This document shows positions 30,920 to 40,533 of a stretch of 64,000 bases of DNA, piece by piece (the stretch's first letter is position 1; every line of letters begins with the position of its first letter). The notes beneath the pieces were generated by a model, which was not told where the DNA came from, made no database searches, and saw only the letters and a list, made by a program, of their open reading frames with translations. The stretch spans positions 83,053 to 147,052 of the forward strand of contig CATQHG010000001.1 in the NCBI GenBank assembly GCA_958295905.1, in the 5' to 3' direction. The translations under genes and the position numbers were made by a program. The DNA is from an uncultured Vicinamibacterales bacterium. Lineage in GTDB: Bacteria; Acidobacteriota; Vicinamibacteria; Vicinamibacterales; UBA8438.

Positions 30920-31802
30920 TCACGCCTCCCGCGTGACCAGCACCTCGACCGCCACGGTGTGGCGGCCCCCGCCGACCGTCACCCCTTTCAGGGGGCTGAC
31001 GTCCTCGAAATCCCGCCCCCAGCCCAGGGTGATGTGGCCCCCCGCCGGCCTGACGTTGTTCGTGGGGTCGAAGTCCACCCACCCGACGCCCGGACAGTAG
31101 ACCGACACCCAGGCGTGCGACGCCTGCGCGCCGACCACCCCGGGGTCGGGGACCAGATAGCCGCTGACGTAGCGGGCGGGGATGTCGTGGGATCGCAGGC
31201 AGGCGATCATCAGGTGGGCGAAGTCCTGGCACACGCCGTGCCGGCCGGCCAGGATCTCGGAGACCGGGGTCGAGACGGTGGTCGCGATCTGATCGTAGGT
31301 GAACTCGCGGTGGATGGTCTCCATCAGCGCGCCCACGCCTTCGAGGAGCGGCCGGTGGGGCGGCAGGGGCCGGCGCCGCATAGCGGGCGAAGCTGCCGCC
31401 CCGCGGGGCGAGCGGCGATTCCACCTGGAACTCGACCGCGGCCCGCTCTTCCGGGGTCTCGCGCGCCCGCAGCCGGCCGGCGGTGTCGGCCACCGAGGGA
31501 GAGTCGATTCCGGCGCGGTCGCGCCCCGACGCCGACACCAGGCTCTCGGCCGTCACCCGCAGGTGGCGGTGGGCATCCTGGATCGCGAAGGTCGTGGTCG
31601 CGTTGCCGAAGTAGTCGGCGCGGGTGATCGAGCTGGTCGCCGGCGGATCGATCGCGAGCCGCGTCTCCCGTACGGTCTGCGTATCGCCCGCCCGCGGCGT
31701 CAGCCGCACTTGGTGCATCGAGAACGACACCGTCTCGGCGTACGCGTACCGGCTCGTGTGCCTGACGCGGTAGTCGAGGGCCCGGGGCCGCGCGGCGTTC
31801 AT
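30920..31802 (-). CDS. bacterial transglutaminase-like protein (one frame break)
   Basis: About 294 codons from the ATG at 31802. N-terminal beta domain (YRVRHTSRYAYAETVSFSMH, then VRLTPRAGDTQTV) of bacterial transglutaminase-like proteins, then the catalytic core: Cys in GVCQDFAHLMIACLRSHDIP, His in ASHAWVSVY, Asp in WVDFDPTNN. One extra base near 31385 shifts between SFARYA and PLPPHRPLLEGVGALMETIH; the length is one base over whole codons. Such proteins accompany ATP-grasp/alpha-E proteins and may act in peptide ligation or proteolysis; the exact reaction is unknown. It lies directly downstream of that partner here. Confidence 0.8.
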
Positions 31803-31808
31803 CGGCTC

Positions 31809-31996
31809 GCTAGGAGTCTGCGGCCGTAGAACGGCGCCGCCTCCCCCCGGAGGCGCCCGACTCCCTGGAGGGTTGGTTGGGCGGCGGGCGGAGCAGGCGA
31901 CGCTCTCCGGGCCAGGAGTCTGCGCCGCAGAACGGCGCGGACTCCTGGAGGGTTGGTTGGGCGGCGGGCGGAGCCGCAGGCGACGCTCTCCGGGCT
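31809..31996 (-). repeat. duplicated 3' end of the ATP-grasp/alpha-E gene
   Basis: Two copies (from 31809 and from 31911 in plus coordinates) share AGGAGTCTGCG, AGAACGGCGC and GGAGGGTTGGTTGGGCGGCG. On the minus strand they extend the protein after HLARRAS with two rounds of PAAPPAAQPTLQ / PPPNQPSRESGA-type sequence. It is the same phenomenon as at three plus-strand genes nearby. Confidence 0.75.
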
Positions 31997-34495
31997 AGAT
32001 GCCGGACCGGGGCGGCGTGCGTGAGATAGTCGCGGGTCAGCGCATCCGAGAGGCCGCGGAGGTCGGTCTGCACCCGGTCCAGCAGCGCCGTCAGGTGGTG
32101 ACGCCGGCCGTCGCGCACATCGCACAGCTCGTCGAAATCGACGAGTTGAATCGCCGCCACCGCCGCGGTGATCCGCTTCGATTCGGGCGACGTCCGCCCC
32201 GGCGTCGGCGGTTCGGGCAGGTGCGCGACGTGCTGCTTCAGGTGGTCGAGCTGAAGGGCCACGCCCCGCGGGTTCGCGTCGTCGAGCAGCAGCAGATCGA
32301 CGACGAGGTTGACGCGCATCGAGGTGAGATAGCGCGACCGATAGGTGATCACGCTGTCGGTGGCGTCGAGCAGGAGCTCGATGCGGGCGCGTTCGTCGCC
32401 GGTGACCGTCGTCAATCCGTGCCGCAGCAACCGGATCACCTGCAGCGCGCGTTCGAGCCGGCGCCCGAAGGTCGAGCAGCCGCCACCCGTGGCCCCGGGT
32501 CATGCCCTCGCTGACGGCGCCGCTGAAGCTCGCGAGCATCATGACCATCTGGTCGAGCGTGCGGCGCAGGCCGCCGCGCTCCCGCCGCCTGGACCGGCCC
32601 GACCGCAGGTCCGATTCGAGGCGGCTGATGATGCGCCACGAGTCCGCCGACAGGCGGTCGCGCAGCAGCCAGGCGGCGTTCCGGAGGCGTTCCACGTGCC
32701 ACCGGAGGCTGCCGCGCTGCTCCGACTCGGACAGCATCGAGGAGATCGCCGCCTGCAGGGCTCGGGCGGGGCGGTGGATTGGCGGCGCCCGCTCCGTGCG
32801 GCACGTAGCCGAGGTCCGTGATGAAGCTCAGGGCGCCGGTCAACGCCGCCGTCGAGCGGCGCGACGATTCCTCGGACAGCAGCGGCATTGCGGCGCGCAG
32901 CAGCCGCACCGCGGCGTCGACCCGTTCGGCGTATCGGCCCAGCCAGTACAGGTTGTCGGCGACCCGGCTCGGCAGGTCGAACGTGGCCCGGCTGACGGCG
33001 ATGGGGGATACGCCGGCGGGAATCAGCGGGCGGTGGGGCTCGGCCGCCTCGCCCGCCACCCAGACGTCCTTGCTGCTGCCGCCGCCGAGCAGGGTCACGT
33101 CGAGGGAGCCGGTCGACGACGACACCCGCCCCAGCCCGCCCGGCAGCACGTCGTAGCCGTCGCCGGCGGACAGCGCGTAGACGCGGATGACGAGGAAGCG
33201 CGGCGAGAGGGCCGCCGGCCACCCGAACCGGGGTCGTCGAGAGGGCGATCTGCTCCTGCGCCACGTAGCGGTGGGGCTGGCGGGCGATGCGGTCCGCGAG
33301 CCGGGCGCGCCGCCCCTCGGGCAGGCGCCGTCCGAACGTCCGTTCCCGCCGCGCGCTGGGATAGGCCGGCTTGATCACCAGCTTGTCGAGGTGGTCGAGC
33401 ACATGCGCGCGCGCCGCCTCGTCGCCGCACCACCAAGTGGCCACCGAGGGCAGCAGCAGCTCCGCATCCAGCAGCCGGCGGCACAGCGCCGGCAGGGAAC
33501 GCCATCACCCGCCGGCGACTCGGCGACGCCGGCGCCCGGCGGGTTGATGACGGCCACGTTGCCGCGCCGCACCGCTTCGACGAGTCCGGACACGCCGCTC
33601 TGCGACGCCCCCCCGAACTCGAGGGGGGTCGCAGGGCCTCCGACGGCTGGCTGCGGAGGATCAGATCGACCGGCTGCAGGCCGCCCAGCGTCTTGATGTA
33701 GACGCGGTAGTCGCGGACGGTCAGGTCCGTGCCCTCGACGAGGGTATAGCCCATGTAGCGGGCGAGAAACGCGTGCTCGAAGTAGTTCTCCGACGCCGGT
33801 CCCGGGGTCAGGACGACGATGCGGGGGTTCTGCCGGTGCCCCGGCGCGCTCGCGGCGAGCGACGTCCGGCGGGTCTCGAAGGTGCCGGCGAGGCGCCGGA
33901 CCTTCGAGGCGACCAGCACGTCCGGCAGCACCGTGTTGACGACGATGCGGTTCTCGAGCGCGAAGGCCGAGCCCGGCCGGCGCTTCGGTGCGGTCGCCCA
34001 GCACCCGCCAGCCCCCCGTCGGGCGCCCGCACCAGATCGGCGGCATAGAGGGGCAGCCAGCGTCCGCCGGGAGGCCGCAAGCCGTCGCATGGCCGCAGAA
34101 AGGCCGGGTTCGCGTGCAGCCAGTCCGCGGGCAGTGCGCCCGTGCGTATGAGTTGCCGCGGGCCGTAGAGGTCGCCGAGCACCGCTTCGTACAGCTCGGC
34201 GCGCTGGACGACCGCCCGTTTCAGGTGCGCCCACTCGGCGCCGTCGATGACGCAGGGAATCACGTCGAGCGGCCAGGGGCGTTCCCGGGCGCCCCCGCGC
34301 TTCTGGACGTGGAACGTCATGCCGTTGTCGCGGATGAGCCGCCGGGTTTCCTGCGTCCGCCGGTTCATCTCGTGACGGCCGGCCGCGGCAGAGGGCGTTC
34401 GTCATCGCCTGCCAATGCGATCGGAGCGCGCCGTCCGCGTCCACCATCTCGTCGTAGTGGCCGGCGAGCGGGGTATAGGCGGGTGGTTTCGTCAA
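31810..34495 (-). pseudogene. circularly permuted ATP-grasp fused to alpha-E domain, about nine frame breaks
   Basis: The likely start is TTG 34495 ([29 protein letters not shown]), overlapping the preceding stop as TTGA. ATP-grasp part: QETRRLIRDNGMTFHVQ, WPLDVIPCVIDGAEWAHLKR, NPRIVVLTPGPASENYFEHA, FLARYMGYTLVEGTDLTVRD, KLVIKPAYPSARRERTFG. Alpha-E part: SRVADNLYWLGRYAERVDAA and LRRTLDQMVMMLASFSG. By hand I follow the family through eight single-base insertions and one missing C in a CCCCCC run (about 33630). The net 7 agrees with 2,686 nt being 1 modulo 3. It works with the two neighbouring transglutaminase-type genes in a conserved cluster proposed to ligate peptides. Confidence 0.75.
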
Positions 34496-35108
34496 GGCCC
34501 CGGCTCCGGTGGCGGTCCGGCCGGCGCGGCGTCGACCCGCGGCGCCTGACTCGTCGGTCCGATGAACAGCCCCGAGAACCGATACGAGAGGGACGGATGG
34601 TCGATCCCGTAGGCCGCGGGGCTGCGCAGCGGATCCGGACGGCGCGGGAACGGGGAGTCGGCCGCCGTCGGTCCCCCCGGCGCCACGGGGTTGCCGCCCC
34701 CGGCGCCGCGGTGCCGTCCGTCCGAAATGAAGGTCGCGGTTCCGAGCCGGGGGCGCGCGCCGCGTTGTAGAGGGCCGTCGGGGCCCAGCAGCCCGCGGCA
34801 AGACTCCGCGGCGCGCCGGAACTGGCCGGCAATGGCGCGGAAACGGCTCGGATCGGCCAGATTTCGGCGATTTCGACCGCTGTACGACATGTTCTTGGGC
34901 CGAGTACGGTCCCGGCCGGATGCAGCGCAACTTCTGCCACGGACTGCCAGACCAGCGCCTGCCGGGCGTGGGCGGGGTGGGGATTGACCTTGATGACCCC
35001 GGGGCGGCGGTGCGGCGCCGGCCGCAGCCGGATGGACTGCGGCGACAGGATGACCCGCCGGTCGTACTCGTAGCTTGTCCGATGGTTGATGGCGACCTGA
35101 ATGCCCAT
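34492..35108 (-). pseudogene. transglutaminase-DUF2126 gene, internally deleted, element A at the junction
   Basis: ATG 35108 begins [20 protein letters not shown], then [16 protein letters not shown], the N-terminal domain of the large (about 1,100 aa) transglutaminase/DUF2126 proteins. After about 54 codons, element A (34789-34946) intervenes. Beyond it comes only a DUF2126 segment: [20 protein letters not shown], then [40 protein letters not shown], ending at 34492. Hundreds of residues, including the transglutaminase active site, are gone, so the product cannot be functional. It is first in the cluster with the ATP-grasp and the second transglutaminase. Confidence 0.8.
34789..34946 (+). 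mobile_element. miniature inverted-repeat element A, copy 2
   Basis: 158 bp from CAGCCCGCGGCAAGACTCCG to CTG, with the reversed end CAGTCCGTGGCAGAAGTTGC. The 4-bp direct repeat CCAG flanks it at 34785-34788 and 34947-34950. It lies exactly between the two surviving parts of the DUF2126 gene. Confidence 0.9.
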
Positions 35109-35187
35109 GGAAATCGACGAACGTCGGCGCGCCGACCGCCGCCGGCCGTTCGTCAGAGCCCGTGGCGGAAGGCCCCGCCGCATTCGA

Positions 35188-35219
35188 CCGGCGATGCCGC
35201 CGCCTGACGGCATCGCCGG
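35188..35219. terminator. perfect 12-bp hairpin
   Basis: CCGGCGATGCCG (35188-35199), loop CCGCCTGA, CGGCATCGCCGG (35208-35219). It lies downstream of the minus-strand MBL gene stop at 35300 and upstream of the DUF2126 start at 35108. Its left arm belongs to the repeated word GCATTCGACCGGCGATGC (element C), so it may be a transposon end now serving as a terminator. Confidence 0.5.
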
Positions 35220-35299
35220 CGCGCCGGACGGGGCCGGGAGCCCGTCGGGGAACGCGTCCCCGGCGCGGCTCCGTCCGGCGGTGGGGGCCGCCGCGCGGG

Positions 35300-36178
35300 T
35301 CAGTCGAGCTCGGCGTAGATCTTCTCCGCGTTGTCCTCGGCGCTGGTCAGGGCGCCCCGGCTCATCGCGTAGCCTGCGTAGCGCTCCGGTAGGTCGAGCG
35401 AGGCCGCGGTCTCCGCCGCCGACCGGCCGGCCGCCCGGCCTGCCTCGACGGCCGCGAGGAAGTCGCGGTTGAACTCGCCGAACTCGCGGAAGTCGGCCCA
35501 GCCCATCACCGGACTGTGTCCGGGAATCACCGTGTCGACGCCCTGTATGCCGTCGGCCGCGGCGAGCACCGTCTTCCCGTAGTTGACCCCGCTGCCGCCG
35601 TTGTTGACGTCGATGTAGGGCACGCCCTTCCAGGCGAACAGGTCGCCGGTGTGGGCGACGCCGAGGCCCGTGAAGACCACGATGGAGTCGCCGCTGGTGT
35701 GGCCGGCGCCGAAGTGGTAGAGGTCGATCTGGTTGGCCCCGTCGAGCAGGGTCAGGCGATCCTCGTAGGTTTGGCCCGGCAGGTACTGCCGGCCGCCGGC
35801 GGACTGGAACGCCGGCATGCGCTCCATGTTCGTCCGGGTGTTGACGTGGGCCGCCACTTCGACGGGCTGGGCGAAGTCGATGTTGCTCCCCACGTGGTCG
35901 CCGTGGGTGTGGGTGTTGATGATCATCGTGACCGGCTCGTCGGTCACCGTGCGGATCTGGTCGAGTATCGCCCCGCCCCACCCGGGATTCTTCGTGTCCA
36001 CCACCACCACGCCCTCGCCGGTGACGAGCGCCGCGGTGTTGCCGCCGCCGCCCGTGATCACGTACAGGTTGTCCTTGACGTGCTCGATCTCGGCGACGTT
36101 CCCCTGCGCCGCGGGGCGGCTCATCGCCGCCGCGAGGCCGATCGCGGCCAGCGCGGCCAGAACCGTGATTCGTTTCAT
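35300..36178 (-). CDS. secreted metallo-beta-lactamase-fold hydrolase
   Basis: 292 residues from ATG 36178. Signal peptide [20 protein letters not shown]. The zinc motif HTHGDH follows TMIIN; further ligand regions are [13 protein letters not shown] and AHTGDLF, and [10 protein letters not shown] completes the second metal site. The fold hydrolyses beta-lactams, thioesters, phosphoesters or lactones; this short secreted version with [20 protein letters not shown] is of the broad SoxH/quinoprotein-like type, substrate unknown. It reads in isolation, with the hairpin at 35188 behind it. Confidence 0.85.
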   Translation of the reverse strand: MKRITVLAALAAIGLAAAMSRPAAQGNVAEIEHVKDNLYVITGGGGNTAALVTGEGVVVVDTKNPGWGGAILDQIRTVTDEPVTMIINTHTHGDHVGSNIDFAQPVEVAAHVNTRTNMERMPAFQSAGGRQYLPGQTYEDRLTLLDGANQIDLYHFGAGHTSGDSIVVFTGLGVAHTGDLFAWKGVPYIDVNNGGSGVNYGKTVLAAADGIQGVDTVIPGHSPVMGWADFREFGEFNRDFLAAVEAGRAAGRSAAETAASLDLPERYAGYAMSRGALTSAEDNAEKIYAELD

Positions 36179-36214
36179 GACATGCCTCCGTCCATTCCGC
36201 GGTTGAGAACTGCC

Positions 36215-36290
36215 GGCCCGCGGCGGAACGCTCCGCTTGCATTCGACCGGCGATGCATCCCGCCCGATTGCGTTGTTCCGCGGAGCCGGT
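36215..36290 (+). repeat. dispersed repeat C, copy in MBL gene leader
   Basis: Contains GCATTCGACCGGCGATGC followed by ATCCCGCCCGATTGCGTTGTTC. The same words occur inverted at 44247-44314 and, in part, at 35158-35200. It fills much of the 36179-36439 intergenic region, in which I see no gene. Confidence 0.55.
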
Positions 36291-36439
36291 CCCTTGCTCC
36301 GCGGTCGCGACAGGCTCGATAGGCTCCGTCGTCACGCCCGCCGCACGGGCGTTCTTCAACCTGCGGGCGCCCTTCGGCCCGCCGGCGCCCCCGCCGGTCT
36401 CGGCGCCGCTCGAGGTCTGCCGCCGACTGGAAGTCCCAA

Positions 36440-37708
36440 CTATACAACGGTCCGCCCCGCCAGCCGGTGATCGAGCACCATCTCCTCGGTCAGGGTCGTC
36501 CCGAAGCCCGGGGCGGTGGGCGCCACGACGTCGCCGTTCTCGACCGGCGGCGACATCGCGTCGAGAATCGCCGATCCGGCCGGGAAGCTCTCGGCCATGG
36601 TGCAGCTCGGCGAGATCAGCGCGATGGGGAGCCCCCACGAGCTGCCGCCGCGGTGGGGGATGATCTCGAGCCCCGCCGCCTCGACGAGCCGCGCGATGCG
36701 CCGCCCCGCGGTGGTGCCGCCGCACCACGTGATGTCCGGCTGGAGGATTTCGGCCGACCCGATCCGCACCAGCACCTCGAACCCGTGCTCGGTGTACTCG
36801 TGCTCGCCGCACGCCACCCGGGTCCAGCCCGGGCCGCCGCCTCCGATGCGGCGCACCAGCTCGGCGTAGCCGAAGACGTCGTCGGGCGAGAGCAGCTCCT
36901 CCATGAAGTACAGCCCGGCCGGCCGCAGCCGCTCGGCCAGGTCCACCGCCCAGTCCACGGTGCCGTTGCGCGAGACGCAGTCGGTCATCAGGTTGCCGTC
37001 CGGTCCCAGGACGTCGCGGGCTTCGAGCACCGAGGCGACCGCCCGGTCGAGGGCCGCCGGCGGGGTGGCGGGGTTCACGGGCAGGCTGCGCTTGAAGTTG
37101 CGGACCCCCGCGGCGGCGCCCGCCGCGACGTCGTCGCCGGTCTGGTAGAGGGCGATGCGGTCGCGGGGGGCGCCGCCGAGCAGTGCGTGCACCGGCTGTC
37201 CGGCGTGCTTGCCCGCGATGTCCCAGAGCGCGTTGTCGACGGCGCTCAGGGCCATGGCGAACAGGCCGCGCCGCCCGTAGAAGATCGCCGACTGGTACAT
37301 CTGGTCCCAGAGCTGCTCGACGTTGAGGGGGTTGGCGTCCATCAGCAGGTGCTTCAGGTGCCCGTCGATGATCTCGACGGCGGCGCTGCCCCCGGCGCCC
37401 ATGCCGAAGCCCGTCACCCCCTGATCGGTCTTGATGATCGCGATGATCGCGGACGGCAGTTGCTCGAACGGGCCGCCCCAGCGCCAGCGCCGGGGATCGT
37501 CGTCGGACGAGAAGGTCGGCGCATCGAGCAGCCCGTCCGAGCGCTGGTTGATGTAGATCGGGTAGGCGTCGACGGCGCGGATGCGCAGGGCGGGCGGCTG
37601 CGCGCCGGCCAGCGTCGCGGGCCGCGTCCCCGAAGCTGCGGCCATCGCCGTGAGCCCGGCGGTTTGCAGGAAACGTCGCCGACTCGGCAGCGGCAGGTCT
37701 TGTCTCAT
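36440..37708 (-). CDS. Tat-exported enolase-superfamily (mandelate racemase-like) enzyme
   Basis: 422 residues from ATG 37708. Twin-arginine leader SRRRFLQTAGLTAMAAASG. The capping domain (RIRAVDAYPIYINQRSDG) is followed by the barrel: AVDNALWDIAGKHAGQPVHA, LMTDCVSRNGTVDWAVDLAE, YFMEELLSPDDVFGYAELVR, ACGEHEYTEHGFEVLV, ILQPDITWCGGTTAGRRI. D/E/E metal ligands lie at the ends of three barrel strands, and HRGGSSWGLPIAL holds a late histidine. This arrangement fits acid-sugar dehydratases such as rhamnonate dehydratase. Its ATG overlaps the stop of the truncated PIN gene (ATGA), so it may be translated from toxin-antitoxin signals. Confidence 0.85.
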   Translation of the reverse strand: MRQDLPLPSRRRFLQTAGLTAMAAASGTRPATLAGAQPPALRIRAVDAYPIYINQRSDGLLDAPTFSSDDDPRRWRWGGPFEQLPSAIIAIIKTDQGVTGFGMGAGGSAAVEIIDGHLKHLLMDANPLNVEQLWDQMYQSAIFYGRRGLFAMALSAVDNALWDIAGKHAGQPVHALLGGAPRDRIALYQTGDDVAAGAAAGVRNFKRSLPVNPATPPAALDRAVASVLEARDVLGPDGNLMTDCVSRNGTVDWAVDLAERLRPAGLYFMEELLSPDDVFGYAELVRRIGGGGPGWTRVACGEHEYTEHGFEVLVRIGSAEILQPDITWCGGTTAGRRIARLVEAAGLEIIPHRGGSSWGLPIALISPSCTMAESFPAGSAILDAMSPPVENGDVVAPTAPGFGTTLTEEMVLDHRLAGRTVV

Positions 37709-37854
37709 CTCAGGTCTCCGCGATCCAGCTCTTCGAGAACCGCCCCGCCCGCAACCAGCCGGTGCTCGGTGAGCACGCGCTGCAGGATGTCGAGGCGGAA
37801 CCCGCGCGTGGCGAAGGCGGCGACGAGGACGTTGGTGCCCAGCAGGATCCTCAC
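37705..37854 (-). pseudogene. truncated PIN-domain toxin
   Basis: 49 residues from GTG 37854, overlapping the antitoxin stop (GTGA). VRILLGTNVLVAAFATRGF, then LDILQRVLTEHRLVAGGAV and LEELDRGDLR-stop. PIN toxins are about 130 aa and need acidic residues in the second half, which are gone; in addition the first catalytic D of the usual LLDTN is G here. So the toxin is inactive. Its end coincides with the start of the enolase-family gene. Confidence 0.75.
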
Positions 37855-38066
37855 GAGATCTCGCGGAAGACATCCTCGTCGGTCAACCAGCCGTGGGCTT
37901 CGGCGAACGGCGCGACCCGGCGCCGCAGTTGATCGAGCCGCGCGAGCGCCGGTTGCCGCCGCACCGCTTCGCGCACGAACGCGCTCTTGCCCGTGCCTGT
38001 CCGCGCCGCCGCCTCGCGCAGCTCCGCGTCCAGCCGATCATCGACGCGAATGGTCAACGTCGCCAT
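37851..38066 (-). CDS. ribbon-helix-helix antitoxin
   Basis: 71 residues from ATG 38066. MATLTIRVDDRLDAELREAA, RTGTGKSAFVREAVRRQ is a clear RHH/CopG DNA-binding domain, followed by a toxin-binding tail (PFAEAHGWLTDEDVFREIS). It would repress its own promoter. The cognate PIN toxin directly downstream is truncated, so this is an orphan antitoxin, possibly still a local repressor of the enolase-family gene coupled behind it. Confidence 0.8.
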   Translation of the reverse strand: MATLTIRVDDRLDAELREAAARTGTGKSAFVREAVRRQPALARLDQLRRRVAPFAEAHGWLTDEDVFREIS

Positions 38067-38159
38067 GCGCTGCAAAGTACTACACTCGGTGAGCCCAGTG
38101 CCAACCTTCGCCGTCCAGGGGGCGCACGTCAAGACAGTGAGACGCCGCCGCTGGAGTCG

Positions 38160-39094
38160 CTACAGCGGGAGATGGCCGCCGACGTAGCCGATCTCGACTT
38201 CTCGTACGCTCGCATCGAAGCGCAGATGGATGCGCCCGCCGCTCCCGAAGCGGGCGTGCCACTCGAACAGCACCCGTGCACCATCGCCCGAGCGGAACCG
38301 CCGAGCCTCACGGAGGCCGGGGCGGTTCATCACCCGGTCGCTCTCCGGCGTGACCTTGCACGTCCACGGAGGAGCCGCGCCATCCCGCCACGCGCCGGCC
38401 GCCTTGTCGAGATCCTTCAACCGGTTGACGATCGTCGACAGCATCCCCGCGTTCAACGCCGCGCACTGGTTCTCCACGTCGGGGCCGAAGGTCAGATGCG
38501 GGAACATCTGCTCCCGCCGCTTCCAGAACCCGGCGGCGTCGCGCGGCGTCGGCAGGCGTTCGCGGTGGCGTTGAACGATGGCTCCGCCGTGGTGCGACCG
38601 GGCCAGGTTGTCAACGGTTTCCGCTCCCTCCCCGAGAGAGCCGTCCGGCAGCAGTTCGTGGAAGTCGACCGTGACCCGGTCGCGGTCCCACACCGGTTCT
38701 GACGGGAGGCTGACTGCGATCGCGTCCGTGATGGCGCACAGGAGGAGCGGCGCTCCGTCGTCCTGCGGCAGTGTCTTCTCTTCGCATCTCAGGAATCGAT
38801 TCCGCGAAGTCTTCCCCGACATCGCTCAGGAGCGGAGACTTCGCGGTCAAACGCTATGAGGAACAGATACTCCTCCCGCGCCCCCCGCTGCCGTAGTTCC
38901 TGGTACGTCTCGAACAGCGACCGATCGTGCGAACAGCGGATTTCGTGGACCGACCGGCACATCCGAAGAGTCGGCGGCGCGGCGCGGTGCTCGACGAGCG
39001 CCGCCATCCCGGACACGGTGTCGGTCAGCCACGCTATCGCCTCGCCGCGCCCACAGGGGACGAGACTGGCATGGTTCAGGATCATCTCGCGCAC
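38160..39094 (-). CDS. unrecognised third gene of the DUF262/DUF3696 operon (two frame breaks)
   Basis: About 311 codons from GTG 39094 (VREMILNHASLVPCGRGEAI), with GGGGGA a few nt upstream. It continues SMAALVEHR-like helices, EEYLFLIAFDRE, then after two single-base insertions (about 38845 and 38825) PLLSDVGEDFAE, NRFLRCEEKTLPQDDGAPLL, LCAITDAIAVSLPSEPVWDR and VTVDFHELLPDG. The length is 2 over whole codons, as expected. No catalytic motif is known to me. It starts 26 nt after the ATPase stop and is clearly part of the same transcription unit. Confidence 0.6.
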
Positions 39095-39119
39095 GTTGGA
39101 TCCCCCAGCCCGGGTTTCG

Positions 39120-40533
39120 CTACAGCCAGTCACTCGGCTTCGTGATCTCGTCCCGGCCCGCCTTGCGGGCTTTGTCGGCGGCTGCTCTCAGCCGCTCCGG
39201 GTCCGCCATGCCTGCGAGTTTCTCGTCGGCGTCGCGCTGGTTTCCCTTCAACAAGGCGTTGATGGCGGACTTCGCTTTGGCCTCTGATCCGAGGCCTGCG
39301 AACGTCCGTCCGCTTCGCACCACCTGCCCGGTGACCGGGCACCGCCGGTCGGCGTTCGGGGGCGGTGGCGGGGTCGCGGTGTCTCGCGCCGCAACGGCAT
39401 CCGGTCCGCCGGGGCGGCTCCGCGGGGCGAGCAGCCTCGCGAGGTTCTCGTCGTGTTGATCGAAGAAGCCGGACGGCCAGCGCGACAGGCGCCCGTCCGC
39501 GTCGACAGCCGGTGAAGAGACGACCGTGCGCCCGCCATCGCGTTCGAAATAGTGGATGGCGGTGTCCGCGGGTTGCGATCAGCCCATCGCGCACGGCAAT
39601 GCGCACGCCGTCCACGAAGTGGTCGCTGTGGGTCTCCACGAACACCTGAACCCCGGCGCCCGCCGCGCGAACCGCGAGCTCCGCAAGCCGGGTCTGCCCG
39701 CGGGGGTGGAGATGCGCCTCCGGGTTTTCGATGAGGCAGAGCGAGCCGCCCGGCGACAACAGCGCCAACACGACGGGCAGGACGTACGACAGCCCGAAGC
39801 CGACGTTCGTGGCGCGGTGGCGGCGCGTCGCTACGTCGCCCGGGCGATCGAAAACAAAGCCGGCGATAACGGTATCGGCGGCCAGCACCGACTCGAGCTG
39901 GAGATGCGCGCCGGGGCTGACGTCTTGCAGCCAATGATCGACGACGTCGAGCAGCCGGTGACCCGGCCGGTCGCCGCAACGGGGATCGTCGGCCGGGAGG
40001 AGTTCGTTTTGGCGATCGTTCAGAAAGTTCCACGCGTACTCGCCGCCCGCGCCGAGGTCACGGCGGCGCGCCAGCATTTCCGACAACGGATAGGACTTGC
40101 GGGGGCCGATGCGTTCCGCCTGCACATAGTGGAACGGTCCGCCGAACGGGGGAAAGGCGCGCCAGACCGGCGGAACCCCGGCCTCGGTGGCGGGGCCGAT
40201 CACCGACAGTTGATCGCCGGTGGGCGAGTAGCCGAACGCCTGCGCCCACGGCTCGGGCGTCTCGTCGCGCCGCAGTTCGAACCCGACGACTTCTTCCTCG
40301 GCGTCCTCGAACAGCACGTCCGAGCCGGCGCCGAGGTCGGTCAACGCGCCGCCGAGCACCAGCCGCCCTTCCAGCAGGTCCCGCGTGTCGAACGATTGCC
40401 GCAGGACCAGCAGCGCCTGAATCACGCTGCTCTTGCCCATGCCGTTCAGGCCGCACAGCAGGTTCAGCGGCGCGCACGGCAGATCCAGCGCCTCGAAGCA
40501 CTTGAAGTTCTTCAATCCGATTCGCCGCAGCAT
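39120..40533 (-). CDS. DUF3696-type AAA ATPase (SMC/RecF-like, one frame break)
   Basis: About 471 codons from ATG 40533, sharing one base with the DUF262 stop (TGATG). MLRRIGLKNFKCFEALDLPC, then Walker A GLNGMGKSSVIQALLVLRQS. Late motifs: VGFGLSYVLPVVLALLSPGG, LCLIENPEAHLHPRGQTRLA (Walker B with catalytic E) and FVETHSDHFVDGVRIAV. One extra base near 39575 leads to IAPADTAIHYFERDGGRTVV and SGFFDQHDENLARLLAPRS, the DUF3696 end, and then an extra helical tail (KAKSAINALLKGNQRDADEK). Overcoming-lysogeny-like and related defence ATPases share this fold. Confidence 0.8.
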
